A DNA stretch of 64,000 nucleotides from JANQTF01 sp041741415 (GTDB lineage Bacteria; Bacteroidota; Bacteroidia; J057). Below are positions 16,866 to 25,550 of the stretch, one piece after another. The notes under the pieces are model-generated. The model saw only the letters and a list, made by a program, of their open reading frames with translations, had not been told where the DNA came from and made no database searches. The stretch lies in the NCBI GenBank assembly GCA_041741415.1, contig JBGSKC010000029.1, positions 1-64,000 on the forward strand, in the 5' to 3' direction. The stretch's first letter is position 1, and every line of letters starts with the position of its first letter. The position numbers were made by a program, and so were the translations under genes.

Positions 16866-17186
16866 ATGAAGGTACTTGTACCCCTCTTGATGATGATCCT
16901 GCTGCCAACGTGGCTCCAGGCAACAGACCCTGTTAAAGACAAAAGCGACAGCCAGCCATTTTCCATCCGAATGGCGCGGGAAGTGCTCGTGGTGGCCTCA
17001 GGCGATGGCAATCTGGAACTTCAGGTTTTTAATTTGCAGGGAGAACGAATTCCCTGTACTGTCTGGAAATCGAAAAGTGATCAGCAGGTTATCTACGAAA
17101 CCGGCTACGACCTCAACAAAGGCGTGTATTTGATCCGCATCCAGAGCGGGGAGGCAGTGAGCTTCTGCAAACTGGTGAGAAAATGA
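16866..17186 (+). CDS. Small exported protein consisting mainly of a T9SS-type C-terminal domain
   Basis: A 106-aa protein. A signal peptide (MKVLVPLLMMILLPTWLQA) is followed directly by about 80 residues with the pattern of a T9SS type-A sorting domain: a beta strand LELQVFNLQGERI, then GYDLNKGVYLIRIQSGE and a final strand FCKLVRK. There is no room for a separate passenger domain. The start is the ATG before the signal peptide; a 54-codon upstream frame is discarded. It may be a remnant of a larger T9SS cargo or a stand-alone small surface protein. No partner is evident next door. Confidence 0.65.
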   Translation: MKVLVPLLMMILLPTWLQATDPVKDKSDSQPFSIRMAREVLVVASGDGNLELQVFNLQGERIPCTVWKSKSDQQVIYETGYDLNKGVYLIRIQSGEAVSFCKLVRK

Positions 17187-17340
17187 TTCCCTGCTACTGC
17201 CCCGGTCCTCCTTTCGGGGAATGCTGAAGATCAGCCTACTAGCGAAATTTGGAATTGAAAATAGGCATAATGGCCTAACATAGAACGGATTAGCCTTTCA
17301 AACTTCAGCGAAACGGAGTGTGGAAATGACGGAGATTTCA

Positions 17341-17348
17341 TAAGTTTG
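17341..17348 (+). promoter_or_regulatory. Putative -7 box (TAAGTTTG) for the KAS III-like gene
   Basis: TAAGTTTG fits TAnnTTTG and lies 50 bp before the start codon. No good -33 TTTG was found at the right distance. Confidence 0.35.
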
Positions 17349-17397
17349 CCTGCCCGGAAGCCCAGGGTCCGCGGATCTACAGCAAGCGAAAGTGTCC

Positions 17398-18348
17398 ATG
17401 TTTTTGACCGCCATTTCTCATTATGTGCCCGCTGGCCGGGTGCCAAATGCCTACTTCGAGGCCGTCAATGGCCTCACCAGCGAATGGATCGAGACCCGCA
17501 CCGGCATCCAGTCACGAAGCAAGGCCAGCGAGCAGGAGAATACCCACACCATGGCCGTTGAGGCTGTGAAAGCCCTTGCCTCCAGCGCTCCCTTTCCCCT
17601 CGCCGAAATCGACCTCATCGTCGGAGGAACCTATTCCCCCTACGATACCGTCGCCACCATGGGGCACATCATCCAGAAGGAAATCGGGCGCGACCATTTT
17701 CCCGTGGTCACCATTTCCTCGGCCTGCTCTTCCCTGCTCAATGCTGTTGAAATTGCAGAAGGCTATTTCGCCACGGGCAAAGCCAGCAAGGCGCTTGTCG
17801 TGGTGTCCGAGCATAACAGCCTCTACGCCAATGAGTCCGACCCGCAGTCGGGTCACCTCTGGGGCGACGGCGCTGCGGCCCTCATCATCACCAAAGAGCG
17901 CCAGCGACCCCACGACCTCGAAATTCTCGACCTCGTGACAGGCGGCGCAGCCCTCGTAGGCAAAGGCACCGAAGGCGTTGTGCTTCGTCCCCGCCACGGC
18001 GGCATCATCATGGAGCATGGCCGCGACGTGTTCACCCACGCCTGCGACTACATGGCCCGCACCTCGCGCGACATCGTCGAAAAGCACGGCTACCAGGTTT
18101 CCGACATCGCCTTTTTCTCCCCGCACCAGGCCAATCTCCGCATCAGCAAGAACGTGGCCGGCCAGCTCGGCCTGCCCATGGAGCGGGTGCTGTCCAATAT
18201 CCAGACCTACGGCAACACCGGCTGTGCAGGCTGCATGATTGCCCTGTCTGAAAACCAGGATCGCCTTGAGCCCGGCGACCTCGTGGTGGCTGCTGTCTTT
18301 GGCGGCGGCTATTCCTACGGCGCGATGCTGATGAAAGTCGGCGAATGA
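17398..18348 (+). CDS. 3-oxoacyl-ACP synthase III family protein (FabH-like)
   Basis: A 316-aa thiolase-fold condensing enzyme. The catalytic triad is visible: Cys in SSACSSLLNA, His in FFSPHQANLRI and Asn in YGNTGCAG. FabH joins an acyl-CoA starter to malonyl-ACP. This protein has the length and motifs of the KAS III group, but members also act in other pathways (ketone, beta-lactone or secondary lipid synthesis). A GTG two codons upstream (17392) is an alternative start. The gene overlaps the following phosphoesterase by 4 nt (ATGA), implying translational coupling. No acyl carrier protein or other fab genes are nearby, so housekeeping FabH function is not assured. Confidence 0.88.
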   Translation: MFLTAISHYVPAGRVPNAYFEAVNGLTSEWIETRTGIQSRSKASEQENTHTMAVEAVKALASSAPFPLAEIDLIVGGTYSPYDTVATMGHIIQKEIGRDHFPVVTISSACSSLLNAVEIAEGYFATGKASKALVVVSEHNSLYANESDPQSGHLWGDGAAALIITKERQRPHDLEILDLVTGGAALVGKGTEGVVLRPRHGGIIMEHGRDVFTHACDYMARTSRDIVEKHGYQVSDIAFFSPHQANLRISKNVAGQLGLPMERVLSNIQTYGNTGCAGCMIALSENQDRLEPGDLVVAAVFGGGYSYGAMLMKVGE

Positions 18349-18824
18349 CAATCGGCGTGATTTCCGACACCCACGGCCTGCTGAGGCCGGAGGCGCTGGA
18401 AGCCCTGTCGGGTGTGGATCACCTCCTCCACGCCGGAGATGTGGGCGATGCCCGCATCCTCGACCAGCTCCGGGAGCTGGCTCCCCTCACCGCGATTCGC
18501 GGCAACATCGACAAAGGCCCCGAATGGCAGCAGTTGCTGCCCGCGACCGCCGCCGTGGAGCTCGGCGGCCACTGGTTCTACCTCGTTCACGCCCGCGAAG
18601 ACCTCGACCTCGACCCCGCCGCGGCGGGCATCTCCGTTGTTGTCTTCGGCCATTCCCACAAACCCCTCATCGAGTGGCGCGATGGCATCCTGTACCTCAA
18701 TCCCGGCAGCGCCGGGCCGCGGCGTTTTTCCCTGCCGGTTACGGTGGCGAGGATAGAGGTGGAAGGCCTGCGTGCTGAAATATTGAATCTGGAAGTGGGA
18801 AGCGTTCATCCGGCCGGTCAGTGA
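18345..18824 (+). CDS. YfcE/MJ0936-type metallophosphoesterase
   Basis: A 159-aa calcineurin-like phosphodiesterase. Metal-binding motifs in order are ISDTHG, HAGDVGD, RGNID, VHARED (the usual GH becomes VHA) and FGHSHKP, followed by LNPGSAGPRR. It is a full-length compact family member expected to hydrolyse phosphodiesters with two divalent metals. Physiological substrates of this family are largely unknown. It overlaps the KAS III-like gene by 4 nt and is very GC-rich in third positions, like that neighbour. Confidence 0.9.
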   Translation: MTIGVISDTHGLLRPEALEALSGVDHLLHAGDVGDARILDQLRELAPLTAIRGNIDKGPEWQQLLPATAAVELGGHWFYLVHAREDLDLDPAAAGISVVVFGHSHKPLIEWRDGILYLNPGSAGPRRFSLPVTVARIEVEGLRAEILNLEVGSVHPAGQ

Positions 18825-18881
18825 ACAGCTCCGCTTGCTGTACATTTCTTGCCTTTTTGCCCTGAACCGTAGTCGCAGATG

Positions 18882-19577
18882 CTAAATGGCTGCAAGAACA
18901 TGTGCTTCAAACGCAGCTGCTTGCGGGCACAATCCCTTGATTTGAGTCCAATTGCGGGTGATCAGGTGAGCGTGAGCCCGATACTCTTTCACCGATTTCC
19001 GGATCCTTTTATTTAAAGGTAATTGTCCAAGATGAATTTCTATGTCTGCCTGGCATTCAGGTGAGCTGAGCAGTCGGTCTCCTGGTGGAAGATGTCCTGC
19101 AGCAAGCCAGGTTCCGGTGCATTGAGCCGGGATGCAAAAGACCGTTTTATCTGGTCCCGGTAGGGCGGGTGCCATCCAGGCTGTCAGGGCTTGTTCAAGG
19201 TGTCGGGTCTGGGCATTTGCTGGCGGGCAGGGCAGGCCCGAAGGAAGCGGAGGCCAGGATGTGCTTACTGAGAGGCTGCCAATAGCTAAGCCGCAATCTG
19301 CATAGGATTTACCGGCGACGTCTGCGTCCAAATGAATGATCAGGAGATCGATTTGCGAAAGAAGTGGGTTGGCATCCAGCGTCGGGTATCCCTGGGAAGC
19401 AGTCTGGCGGCACCATTTAACCAGCCCGCACCAGCCGCTGCCAAGATGAGGGAGGCTCGCTTCGGGCTGCAAAAGGGAAAGAACAAACGGACGGCCTGCA
19501 AATGCTTGCAGTGCAGCTTCAATCAGGATAGCATCCGTTGGCCCTTCTGCCACGAGGCCAATTCGCAGGTTAGACAT
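18882..19577 (-). CDS. TOPRIM-like protein paired with an AAA ATPase
   Basis: A 231-aa protein. It opens with LRIGLVAEGPTDAILIEAAL, whose strand-Glu-Gly-x-x-Asp pattern matches motif 1 of TOPRIM nucleases. LLIIHLDADVAGK (about residue 85) provides the DxD of motif 2. The C-terminal half contains a basic segment (NKRIRKSVKEYRAH). I do not recognise a named family. The start is set at MSNL because it follows the ATPase stop closely (8-nt overlap); MALFP at 19592 is an alternative. With the upstream ATPase it resembles a split OLD-type pair in which an ABC-like ATPase controls a TOPRIM nuclease. Such pairs are frequent in phage defence, but a housekeeping repair role is not excluded. Confidence 0.6.
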   Translation of the reverse strand: MSNLRIGLVAEGPTDAILIEAALQAFAGRPFVLSLLQPEASLPHLGSGWCGLVKWCRQTASQGYPTLDANPLLSQIDLLIIHLDADVAGKSYADCGLAIGSLSVSTSWPPLPSGLPCPPANAQTRHLEQALTAWMAPALPGPDKTVFCIPAQCTGTWLAAGHLPPGDRLLSSPECQADIEIHLGQLPLNKRIRKSVKEYRAHAHLITRNWTQIKGLCPQAAAFEAHVLAAI

Positions 19578-20751
19578 GGGGAACAGCGCCAAGGTTTCCC
19601 ATCATCCAAAGACGGGAGAGTGGATAGGATTGGTTCAGATGTATAAGTTCCTCACTGGGTTCTATTCTGCGAATAATGGAATGGCCGTGGTTGTTTCTGC
19701 TAACGGTAAACAGGCGCACCTCCGGATCCTGCAGGTCGAGGCCGTCAAGAACCGCCGGGTTATGAGCAGAAAACAGCAATTGCTTATCAGGGTTGCTGAA
19801 CTGGAGCCAGGCAGACAGGTGACTGACAAGCCGCGAAACCAGACGAGGGTTGAGAGCCTGATCGAGATTATCGATGGCCATGAGGTTGGGCGATTTTCTG
19901 GAGAGGCAGAGCAGCGCAGCAAAAATGACATAAAGCGCCCCCTCACTGGCATCATAGGCTGTGAGCTCGTTGCGGCTCGGTGCCATGTATCTGTCTGTAA
20001 ATTTCAAGCTCCAGGTGCTGCGGGGTACTTTCGGCGACAAAAGGGCAGCGGCTTGGGTGGTAGCCTGAATATCACTGACCCAATCAATCATTTCGAACAA
20101 AGGATCCAGCAAATCAGCTCTTTCAAGAAGGGCTACCTCTTTCAGCAAACCACCAAAACCCTCGGCCAGTTGCCCACCGTTCAGGCCCACAGGCAAGCGC
20201 GACTGCTGATCGGGAGCAATACCGCGAAGTGTGGGGGTATTCGGGGAGTAAATGGCATAGGTCTGAAGGCTGTTCATCAGAATAGACACCGGGTTATCAG
20301 CAGCCAACTCTACCAGTTTTAGAGCAGCATAGCCAGCTTTGGGGTTCATTTTCAAAGTATTGCGTACCCCAACCGACAATAACTCCTCGTCCTCAACTCC
20401 CAGCGCCTCCGTTTTGAATGTCCAGGCTGGCTCGGGCTCATCCAGGGGATTGAGCAGAGATATCCGGTAGTATGCTCCGTCGTGCCGGGTCGCTTCCATC
20501 CTGATTTCTGGCTGGGTACGGTCTTGGCTGAATGAACTCTTATACAACCTGGGTAATCCGGCCCTCACCCCGCGCCTGAGCAGGCTCTCGTCATCCACAA
20601 CCCCGTTTGCCGCTGCTCCAAGCACCCCAAAGGCTTCCAAAATATTGCTCTTGCCAGCACCATTTGCCCCGATCAAACAGTTGACCCTCCCCAGCTCGAT
20701 GGTTTGGTCGAAAATAGACTTGAATGCTCTGATCCTGAGTTTCCTAATCAT
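19570..20751 (-). CDS. AAA/ABC-type ATPase (RecF/OLD-like) of a two-gene module
   Basis: A 393-aa SMC/RecF-like ATPase without a long coiled coil. It starts FKSIFDQTIELGRVNCLIGANGAGKSN (residues 9-35), the usual beginning and Walker A of AAA_15/AAA_21 proteins. The signature-like element is YDASEGALY. Walker B is LMAIDNLDQALNPRL, with Asn where most relatives carry the catalytic Glu. The H-switch is SAHNPAVLDGLDL. Its stop overlaps the start of the TOPRIM-like gene by 8 nt, so the two are almost certainly co-translated. The pair is bounded by unrelated genes (phosphoesterase convergent, TonB receptor divergent), which is typical of a self-contained accessory module. Confidence 0.82.
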   Translation of the reverse strand: MIRKLRIRAFKSIFDQTIELGRVNCLIGANGAGKSNILEAFGVLGAAANGVVDDESLLRRGVRAGLPRLYKSSFSQDRTQPEIRMEATRHDGAYYRISLLNPLDEPEPAWTFKTEALGVEDEELLSVGVRNTLKMNPKAGYAALKLVELAADNPVSILMNSLQTYAIYSPNTPTLRGIAPDQQSRLPVGLNGGQLAEGFGGLLKEVALLERADLLDPLFEMIDWVSDIQATTQAAALLSPKVPRSTWSLKFTDRYMAPSRNELTAYDASEGALYVIFAALLCLSRKSPNLMAIDNLDQALNPRLVSRLVSHLSAWLQFSNPDKQLLFSAHNPAVLDGLDLQDPEVRLFTVSRNNHGHSIIRRIEPSEELIHLNQSYPLSRLWMMGNLGAVPHV

Positions 20752-20903
20752 GCAGGTAAACTTCGTGATTTTTTTCTAAAGCAGGAAGTACGCTCCTTCT
20801 GGCGGAAAACCGACATCTGCTCTTTACTGTTTGAAAAAGCCAGCTTTCATGATCAACCCAGGCAATTCTTCTATCCCTCATCTCAAAACTCCCATTTCCC
20901 TCC

Positions 20904-20911
20904 TACCTTTG
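20904..20911 (+). promoter_or_regulatory. Putative -7 box (TACCTTTG) for the TonB receptor
   Basis: TACCTTTGC is an excellent match to the Bacteroidota -7 element and lies 30 bp before the ATG. A convincing -33 box was not seen. No riboswitch-like structure is apparent in the 189-bp gap. Confidence 0.45.
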
Positions 20912-20940
20912 CAGCCGCATCTGATTAAATTTCCTTGCGA

Positions 20941-22875
20941 ATGAACCGAATGGTACTGGCCCTCCTCCTAGGTTGTTGTGGGCGAATAGTGTATGGGCAG
21001 GAGGCTGATTATCAATGGAATGACACCATCCAGATCGAAGCATCGCGCCTGGGGCAGCGCGTCGATCAGATGGGGAGATCAGTGACTGTGATTGACCGGG
21101 CCCAGATCCGGCAACTGCCGGTGCGCTCGCTCGACGAGCTGCTTCGCTTCCTGCCGGGCGTCGAAGTTCAGGCCCGCGGGGCCTTCGGCACCCAGGCCGA
21201 TCTCTCCATGCGGGGCGGCACCTTCAACCAAACCCTTGTCCTGATGGACGGCATGAGGATCAACGACCCCCTGACCGGCCATTTCCACACCTACCTCCCC
21301 GTTACGCTGGAAGAAATTGAGCGCATCGAGGTGATCCGCGGGCCCTCCTCGGCCCAGTACGGTCCCGATGCCGTAGGCGGGGTCATCAACATCGTCACCA
21401 GAACCTTTGCAGCCCAGGCTGAGGCCGGGCCGGCAGCACGTGTGCAGGCCCAGGCCGGTCAGCATGGCCTCCTCCTCGGCGAAGCCGGGGCCTCCCTACC
21501 CCTCGGGCCTGTTCGATTCGGGGCTTCGGCCCGCTACGCCGCCAGCGACGGCCACCCGCTGCCCGGTGGCGAGCGCGCCGATTTTGACATCAGAACAGGC
21601 AGCGCAGCCCTCGCCTGGGATTTTGCCGGAAAATGGAACCTGGCCCTGCGAAGCGGCTGGGACCAACGGCTGTTTCAGGCGCAGCGGTTTTACACCCTGA
21701 GCCCCCTCGACCAGGCCCGCGAGCAAACCTCCCGATGGTGGAACCAGGCCCGCCTGCTGCGAAGGGAAAGCAACCGCGAAACCCGCCTTGATTTGAGCTT
21801 TCTCAGTTCGCAGGACAGCTTTTTGTTTAACCCGGCTGTCGCGGCCAACGTGCACCAGACCGGCATGTTCAATGCGAACCTGCACCATCTGGAAGTGTTG
21901 TCGCCGCGCTTTTCGCTGGCGGGCGGACTACAGGCGAGCCGCAGGAGCATTGAAAGCAGCGACAGAGGGAACCATCAGGACGATCATGCGGCGGCTTATG
22001 TGCTGGCGCAGGCAAATCTGGCCGAAGGACTTCACCTCACAGGTAGTCTGCGGGCCGATCAGGACCGCAATTATGGACTAGAATTTTGCCCGCAACTCAA
22101 TGTGAGCTACCAGGCAGGAGCGGTTTTGCTTCGCGGCGGGGCCGGGCGCAGCATTCGCGCAGCCGACTATACCGAGCGCTTTGTTTCCACCAACCTCGCA
22201 GGCCCTGTAACCAGCGGCCGCAACCTGGGCAACCCGGATTTGCTGGCAGAGCGCAGCTGGAGCTACGAAGCAGGCGGCGACTGGCGCATCACCCCGGCTT
22301 TGCAGGCAAGTGCCACGCTGTTTCACAGACAGGGCCGTAACCTCATTGACTATGTGCTCACGAGCTATGAAGACATTCCCCGCCAGGGAAACCTGAGTCC
22401 GGGCGCTACTTATTTATTCGCCAGCAACCTGGCCGCCCTGAATCTCACCGGACTGGAAGCCCGGCTGAGTGGCCGCCACACTGCGGGGCAGTTGACGGCG
22501 GCCTGGGACCTGGGTTACACCTGGCTGATGCCAGATACTGCAGGCGGGGTGGTGTCGAAATATTTGTCGAATACCGCCCGGCACCAGCTCACAGCCAGGG
22601 GCATGCTGAGCCACCGGATTGGGTCTCTGGGCATCCAGGGCCTCTATCGCGAGCGGGACGAGGCCAGCGCAGCAGCCATCGGTGCCGACCTGACACCCCG
22701 CTTCATGGTGTGGCATGTGCAGGCCCAGGTGTGGGTGTGGAAAAAATCCGTTTCGCTGCAGGGGCAGGTGTTCAATGTGCTGAACGAACAATATGCCGAT
22801 CTGCTCGGCGCTCAGATGCCGGGCCGTTGGTGGACCCTGGGCCTGGCCTGGCAGTGGGCAGGTAGGAACAGATAG
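20941..22875 (+). CDS. TonB-dependent outer-membrane receptor (BtuB-like)
   Basis: A 644-aa receptor. A signal peptide (MNRMVLALLLGCCGRIVYGQ) is followed by a plug domain with the canonical line RSLDELLRFLPGVEVQARG, then SMRGGTFNQTLVLMDGMRIND and RIEVIRGPSSAQYGPDAVGGVINIVT. About 480 residues of alternating beta-barrel sequence follow, ending in an aromatic strand (WWTLGLAWQWAG). The short length and plug wording are closest to the vitamin B12/siderophore (BtuB/CirA) group rather than SusC, and no N-terminal carboxypeptidase-like domain is present. Start is the ATG at 20941; a TTG two codons earlier is ignored. It is followed 41 bp later by a fasciclin lipoprotein. The ligand is unknown. Confidence 0.9.
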   Translation: MNRMVLALLLGCCGRIVYGQEADYQWNDTIQIEASRLGQRVDQMGRSVTVIDRAQIRQLPVRSLDELLRFLPGVEVQARGAFGTQADLSMRGGTFNQTLVLMDGMRINDPLTGHFHTYLPVTLEEIERIEVIRGPSSAQYGPDAVGGVINIVTRTFAAQAEAGPAARVQAQAGQHGLLLGEAGASLPLGPVRFGASARYAASDGHPLPGGERADFDIRTGSAALAWDFAGKWNLALRSGWDQRLFQAQRFYTLSPLDQAREQTSRWWNQARLLRRESNRETRLDLSFLSSQDSFLFNPAVAANVHQTGMFNANLHHLEVLSPRFSLAGGLQASRRSIESSDRGNHQDDHAAAYVLAQANLAEGLHLTGSLRADQDRNYGLEFCPQLNVSYQAGAVLLRGGAGRSIRAADYTERFVSTNLAGPVTSGRNLGNPDLLAERSWSYEAGGDWRITPALQASATLFHRQGRNLIDYVLTSYEDIPRQGNLSPGATYLFASNLAALNLTGLEARLSGRHTAGQLTAAWDLGYTWLMPDTAGGVVSKYLSNTARHQLTARGMLSHRIGSLGIQGLYRERDEASAAAIGADLTPRFMVWHVQAQVWVWKKSVSLQGQVFNVLNEQYADLLGAQMPGRWWTLGLAWQWAGRNR

Positions 22876-22916
22876 CCTGAGGCAGCTTTTGAGGACCGAA
22901 AAACGTTGTTGTTGCA

Positions 22917-23870
22917 ATGAAAAAGTCAACCTTTTCTCCAATGAATTCCAAAGTTTCTCCTGCATTGATCCTGATGGCACCGCTGGTGCTGCTGTTGTCG
23001 GCTTGCCTGCCTGATCCGCCGAGCGGCCCCAGCCTGTGGGAAGTAGTGGAGGCGCGCACCGACCTCAATTTGTTCATCGAGGGCATGGAGCTCATGAGCT
23101 ATGATGAGGATGTAAAAGCAAATTTTGCCTTCACCCTGCTGGCGCCCAACGATTCGGCCATGCTGGCCTGGCTGAGCGCCAGGGGGTATGCCACTTTGCA
23201 GGATGTGCCCCGCCAGGAACTGGGTTTTATGCTGCGCTACCATATGCAGTTTGGCGGGTTGAATGTGCTGGATGTGGCTGACGGCTACTTCAGAACCCTG
23301 TGCCCGCGCAGCCCCGACAGCATGGCCGTGGTGATGCAAATCAGCGAAGTTGGCGGAAAATTCAGCTTGAACGAACAGTCCAACCTCCTCGTGGGCGGAG
23401 AGGAAACCCGCACCGGCTATTTGAATGTGATCGACAGCGTGGTGACCATCCCTTCCTTGTTTGACCTTATTCGCCTCAATCCCCAGTTTTCCCTTTTTGA
23501 GGAAGGAATGGTGCGGGTCGGCCTGAGCTCTCTGTTCCGCGGCAGCGCTCCCCACACTGTGCTGGTTCCCACCAATTCAGCCCTGGAAACTTTCTTCGAC
23601 AGAAATCAGGTTGAAAGTTTTGACCAAATGACCGACAGTGAGGTAAGGGCCATTATCCGGGCTCACGTGATTCCGAATAATCACACTTACGAAGAAATCG
23701 CCCTGGCCTTTTCCACCCTGTACGACAACATCGACAACGGCAAGATTCGGATGTCTTCAGCTTCTGCAGGAACGCTTTCCATCAACGACACGATCGGGGT
23801 GCCGCTTTACGATGTGCAAGCCACCAACGGTGTGATTCACGCATTGTCGAAGGTGATTGACCCCCGCTGA
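22917..23870 (+). CDS. Lipoprotein with two fasciclin (FAS1) domains
   Basis: A 317-aa lipoprotein (lipobox LLSAC, Cys at about 30). Two FAS1 modules follow: about 38-165 (FTLLAPNDSAMLAWL and LRYHMQFGG) and about 180-315 (HTVLVPTNSALETFF, AIIRAHVIPN and the closing GVIHALSKVIDPR). FAS1 domains mediate adhesion or ligand binding at cell surfaces. Co-orientation with the TonB receptor suggests an operon, where it could be a surface partner of the receptor, but the pairing is not a known one. It converges with the acetyltransferase gene with a 2-bp gap. Confidence 0.87.
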   Translation: MKKSTFSPMNSKVSPALILMAPLVLLLSACLPDPPSGPSLWEVVEARTDLNLFIEGMELMSYDEDVKANFAFTLLAPNDSAMLAWLSARGYATLQDVPRQELGFMLRYHMQFGGLNVLDVADGYFRTLCPRSPDSMAVVMQISEVGGKFSLNEQSNLLVGGEETRTGYLNVIDSVVTIPSLFDLIRLNPQFSLFEEGMVRVGLSSLFRGSAPHTVLVPTNSALETFFDRNQVESFDQMTDSEVRAIIRAHVIPNNHTYEEIALAFSTLYDNIDNGKIRMSSASAGTLSINDTIGVPLYDVQATNGVIHALSKVIDPR

Positions 23871-23872
23871 TT

Positions 23873-24412
23873 TCAGGCTTCCAGGAACGACTCCTTCGTG
23901 ACGCGGAAGCGATGCACAGGCTGGTCGTATTCGTGGTGATCTGAAAGGCCCATGTCCTTCATGCCCAGCCGCTCCGCCATCACCAGAGAAGGCTTATTGG
24001 CCGGAACGAGGAAGGTGTCGATATGAGGAAGCGCCAGCACGGAGAAAGCGAACTCAAAAAGCCGGGCAGCCGCTTCGCTGGCATAGCCTTGTCCCCAGAT
24101 GGCGGGATCAAGAACGTAGTACGTTTCTGTGCCGCTGCCATCGGGCAGCGGGCTGAGGCCGCAAAAACCCACATATCGCCGGGAGCCTTTTTCTATAATG
24201 GCCAGTCCGAATACCGGGTTGTCGCTGTTCCGGGAAGAAATGGCCTGCTCAAAAAACTGAGACAGTTGTTCCTTGGAGCGCTCCTCTTCGGCGAGATTCA
24301 CGTAGCGGGTGGCCTCAGAATTGGTGATCAGGGAGTAAAATCCTTCGAAGTCTTCTGCCATGTGGGGGCGAAGCAGAAGTCGGTCAGTGGTGAGAAGGTC
24401 GGGCAGGCGCAT
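23873..24412 (-). CDS. GNAT family N-acetyltransferase (RimJ/RimL-like)
   Basis: A 179-aa GNAT protein. It starts LLTTDRLLLRPHMAEDFEGF, the standard opening of ribosomal-protein/small-molecule acetyltransferases. The acetyl-CoA loop is IWGQGYASEAA, followed by NKPSLVMAERLGMKDMG. The start is placed at the Met before RLPDLLTTDRL; 24 upstream in-frame residues are cysteine-rich and unlike the family. The acceptor cannot be predicted. Separated by 81 bp from the exporter gene on the same strand. Confidence 0.88.
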   Translation of the reverse strand: MRLPDLLTTDRLLLRPHMAEDFEGFYSLITNSEATRYVNLAEEERSKEQLSQFFEQAISSRNSDNPVFGLAIIEKGSRRYVGFCGLSPLPDGSGTETYYVLDPAIWGQGYASEAAARLFEFAFSVLALPHIDTFLVPANKPSLVMAERLGMKDMGLSDHHEYDQPVHRFRVTKESFLEA

Positions 24413-24493
24413 GTGGGAGGAAAGAGTTGAACAAGCAAACTTACACGTTTTTGCAACATGTGAAAATTCACTTTCTCCATGCAAACGCGCCCC

Positions 24494-25438
24494 TTAGCTC
24501 TTGGCAGGCACATTAACCAGATAAACACTGGCAGAAATGAGCAGCATGGCCAGCACTTCCTCAACAAGGATTTGCTCACCATCCCACAGCCCCCAGCCCA
24601 AAGCCACGATGGGAATGAGGTAGGTGGTGAGGCTGGCAAACAGCGGACTGCTCAAGTGGACCAACCGGGCGATGATCAATAAGGCAAGACCATTGCCCAG
24701 CACGGCGAGCAAGGTTATAAACAAGAGCGAATAGCCTCCAAACGGGTGGCTCAGCACAGCTTCGGTTGCCCCCGAGGCCTGCCAGTAGACCAGAGCGGGA
24801 ACGAGGGTGATGAAAAAAGTGAACGCAGCTACCTCGGTCGGGCGAAGGTCGTGGAGATGGAATTTGATCAGGTTATTCATCAGTCCGTTGCCCAGGGTGG
24901 CTAAAATGGCAAACAGGGCAAAGGCATTGACAACGCCCACCTGGCTGTCTTTGGCGAGGAACACGAGATAGCCCGCTCCTGCAAGGCCCAGCAAAATGCC
25001 CGCAACCTGAAGCAGGCGTGCTTTTTGGCGGAAAAACAACACCCCAACGCCCAGGGTCATGAGCGGGGTGAGGGTGTTCAACATACCGTTCAGGGAGCTG
25101 TCGATCCGGCTTTGAGCGATGGCGTAGGAAAGGGAGGTGCCGATGTTGGCGATGAGGGCAAAGAGAAGCAGCTTCCACCACTGTGCAGCACTCACCCGCC
25201 GGAGGTGGCGCAGGGCAAATGGCAGGAAAATCAGCCCTGCGATGGTCATCCGCCCCGCCACCACCTGGTCAGGCCGAAGCACTACCAGCGCTTTTTTGAG
25301 CATGAGAAAGGAACTCCCCCAAATGAGGGTCACTGCCAGGATCATGAGCCAGGCTTGCCAGGACGGCGAAAGAGAATGACGCAGGCGTGAGGGCACAGCA
25401 AGGGAGGCTGGGTTATAAAACGGGTGGAAATTGAACAT
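24494..25438 (-). CDS. EamA/DMT family transporter
   Basis: A 314-aa inner-membrane protein with about ten TM helices arranged as two EamA repeats. The first begins LMILAVTLIWGSSFLMLKKAL, a signature of drug/metabolite exporters. The second ends SSPLFASLTTYLIPIVALGWG, which corresponds to the end of the second repeat, followed by a last helix. It probably exports a metabolite or amino acid. It may be co-transcribed with the downstream acetyltransferase, which could hint at a compound that is either acetylated or exported (inference). Confidence 0.9.
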   Translation of the reverse strand: MFNFHPFYNPASLAVPSRLRHSLSPSWQAWLMILAVTLIWGSSFLMLKKALVVLRPDQVVAGRMTIAGLIFLPFALRHLRRVSAAQWWKLLLFALIANIGTSLSYAIAQSRIDSSLNGMLNTLTPLMTLGVGVLFFRQKARLLQVAGILLGLAGAGYLVFLAKDSQVGVVNAFALFAILATLGNGLMNNLIKFHLHDLRPTEVAAFTFFITLVPALVYWQASGATEAVLSHPFGGYSLLFITLLAVLGNGLALLIIARLVHLSSPLFASLTTYLIPIVALGWGLWDGEQILVEEVLAMLLISASVYLVNVPAKS

Positions 25439-25522
25439 TTTTTTTGAACAACCCGACTAGAAATCCCAAAAGTTTCTGTTTCGGGGGCGCTGGAATTCTC
25501 CCCACCTGCCGCGGGCATTTTG

Positions 25523-25530
25523 TAGGTTTG
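25523..25530 (+). promoter_or_regulatory. Putative -7 box (TAGGTTTG) at the head of the polysaccharide locus
   Basis: TAGGTTTG lies 20 bp before the first start codon of the long plus-strand locus and matches TAnnTTTG. No -33 match was found at 17-23 bp. Confidence 0.4.
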
Positions 25531-25550
25531 CAGGCAAAAGCGCGAGAATA

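Noticed and set aside
20752..20940. Cobalamin riboswitch before the BtuB-like receptor
   Set aside because: No B12-box-like sequence or extended structure could be seen; only a -7 box stands out.
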